Position numbers and translations under genes: made by a program. From assembly GCA_013396915.1 (NCBI GenBank), contig VWZL01003430.1:117946-181945 (forward strand): a stretch of DNA of 64,000 nt, in the 5' to 3' direction. The stretch is from Stercorarius parasiticus (Eukaryota; Chordata; Aves; Charadriiformes; Stercorariidae). Of the stretch, positions 62,301 to 64,000 are shown in pieces (the first letter of the stretch is position 1; the number at the start of each line of letters is the position of its first letter). The notes under the pieces are model-generated. The model had not been told where the DNA came from and did no database searches. It worked only from the letters and a program-made list of their open reading frames with translations.

Positions 62301-64000
62301 AAAAATATATAAAGTGGAAAAAAAAGAAAAAGAAAAAGGGTCTACTTGCCACCTCAGGCTTTAAAACTCTTCTTACACACTTCAGCACAAAGTCTATTAA
62401 AGCGGAATATAGTGGAAATACAATATACAGCAATGAATGTCTCCAAACCAGCAATTTAGCGCTAAAGCTGAGGGCAGTTCTTATGCACCGACTTTTAATA
62501 CCGAGACGATTTGTGGTCTCACAAAGTTCCTGCCTTGGGCAAGAATTGTGCTGTGCTCTAATAGGTCTAGTTTGTTGACTGTCAGAATAATGGAGAAATT
62601 GGTAGCAGAGGGCCTGAGCGCTGTAAACAGCTGAGATAATTAGAAGGTCTGTCAGGAGGAGAATAAGGCTAAAGTAGTTTACGTTCTGTCACAGGGCGGA
62701 AAGTGTTCATTCAGAAGGCTGCCGGATAATGCGGGATATGCTGCCTCACATCCTAGCAAGCTTGTTTGGAGGTGGGGAAAGAGCGCTTCTCCTCAACTTA
62801 GTCAGCTTCCTCTACTGTCTTTCCCACCGCAGGCTTGCGAGAGTTTATATTTCTTATTAATAAAATAATACGTCTTGCAAGCAAAATGCTGACTTGCTTT
62901 TTTTTTAAGCCAAGCCGCTGGCTTAATAGGAAGCCCGGAGTTGGGCAGGGGAGCACAGGGGGGCTGAGGAAGCTGCGAGGGCTGAAGGAAGCTGTTCGTG
63001 CAGGCACTAGAAGCATCCTCTCCTCCCCCCCCAAAAAAAGAAGGCGAGCGTATGGTTATGTCAGCACCTTAGCAGAGGATGCTCCTGTATCAATGAAGCA
63101 GCGCTCCAGAAGTTGTTAACACGAGAAGCTGGTGCCTTAGCCAAGAAACTAGACAGTAGGAAGCCTAGCAATCTAGAAATTGCTGCGACTAAGTCATTTC
63201 TAGGCAACGACATGCCTAGGGATGAAGCAAGCCAAAGTTTTCAAGGCTGGTTTGTGTTTTTGGCTCTTAATTTAGGGTCTGACTTTTGGAAAAATGCAGG
63301 CTAGCTGTCTTCTGCATAGAAAGTCTTCTCAGAGTTCAGAAAATGGGTAGCCAAAAAGGCAATCGCTTGAAATCACCGGTATTTCGACAAATACGGAATT
63401 AGTGTGAGTGTTCAGGGATCAGTAGGGTATGAAGTTATGCTAAGGTTAAGATATGTTAATGCTTAATAACAAGCAAATATAAATGAGTTTTGAGTTATAG
63501 AGAAACAGGGTGGGAGAGGTGGAACAGGCGCGTGGCCAAGGGACCTTTGTCCTCCTTCTCGCTCTGCCATTAACAAGAGTCACACATTAACTTTGCTCCC
63601 ACATGAGGCGCCCAACCTTGCCAAAGTGGCTTGGGGATCTCGGGGGGCCAGATGATTTTCAAGTTGCTGCTTATGGATGCTGCCATTTGCTTCCATCTCA
63701 CAGGGTCGGACTGCAGAAGGCAGATTCTCACATGCTGTTTTTTATTCAATGTGGATCCCTCTGAGGATTACCCACATTTTCCTGGATCTGTGGAAAAGAG
63801 ACGGGCTAGACACTCAGGCTAGGAGGGGATATTTTTAAAACTTGGATAGTCCAAAGCCACCTCAGCGAGGAATATAAGGCACCTAATTCCACTCAAATAT
63901 TTTAGTGACATCATTCAGACGGTGATATTTGGCCCTTTTTCTCCTGCACCACCCACATCCCTCCTACCCCGCTGCATAGCACCTATGCTATGGGGACAGG
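59371..64000. other. Non-coding sequence, no gene recognised
   Basis: AT-rich, with a 7-bp-stem inverted repeat TATGGTA/TACCATA at 59996-60018 and an A-rich stretch at 62308-62338. The patch 62930-63010 is GC-richer. No reading frame is assignable to a family. Confidence 0.5.

Noticed and set aside
1..64000. CRISPR arrays, insertion sequences, phage or bacterial systems
   Set aside because: No regularly spaced repeats, operons or ribosome binding sites. CR1 elements identify a bird nuclear genome.

Overview
This window looks like non-coding, AT-rich DNA from a bird genome. The organism call rests on interspersed repeats. Several copies or fragments of the CR1 LINE family, the dominant repeat of bird genomes, are recognisable by eye: 294-430, 17541-17611 and 54199-54375, plus much older copies at about 3035-3335 and 27295-28055. 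Faint relics of older amniote SINEs are also present. There are no operons, ribosome binding sites or dense long reading frames, so a prokaryotic or viral origin is excluded. I cannot name the species or the chromosomal locus.

I found no protein-coding exon that I can assign to a known family. The longest reading frame is 182 codons (10292-10840, minus strand), about what chance gives in 64 kb of such DNA, and no frame shows a domain I recognise. The window is best read as a gene desert or the inside of one or more large introns. Two places deserve a check as possible unannotated exons. One is a small CpG-dense island at 23438-23582 followed immediately by a strong-context ATG opening a signal-peptide-like stretch (23583-23630). 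The other is a CpG-retaining, exon-like stretch at 14549-14691.

Between repeats, several blocks of a few hundred bases carry clusters of transcription-factor-like motifs (homeodomain TAAT cores, forkhead TGTAAACA, TCF/LEF ATCAAAG, octamer ATTTGCAT, an RFX-like palindrome) and short inverted repeats. These resemble the conserved non-coding elements that surround developmental regulator genes. The main ones are 10998-11640, 14100-14420, 15340-15500, 18600-18965, 22850-23080, 29690-30060, 36930-37150, 38640-39020, 39690-39840, 45930-46640 and 51120-51480. Conservation was not measured; these calls come from motif content and should be tested by alignment.

Other structure includes a 57-bp perfect alternating purine-pyrimidine run that could form Z-DNA (36285-36341), a pre-miRNA-like hairpin (9299-9359), a possible G-quadruplex (8593-8610), simple repeats and homopolymers, one single N (9043) and a 19-base gap (46210-46228). 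I did not find a new multi-gene biological system here.
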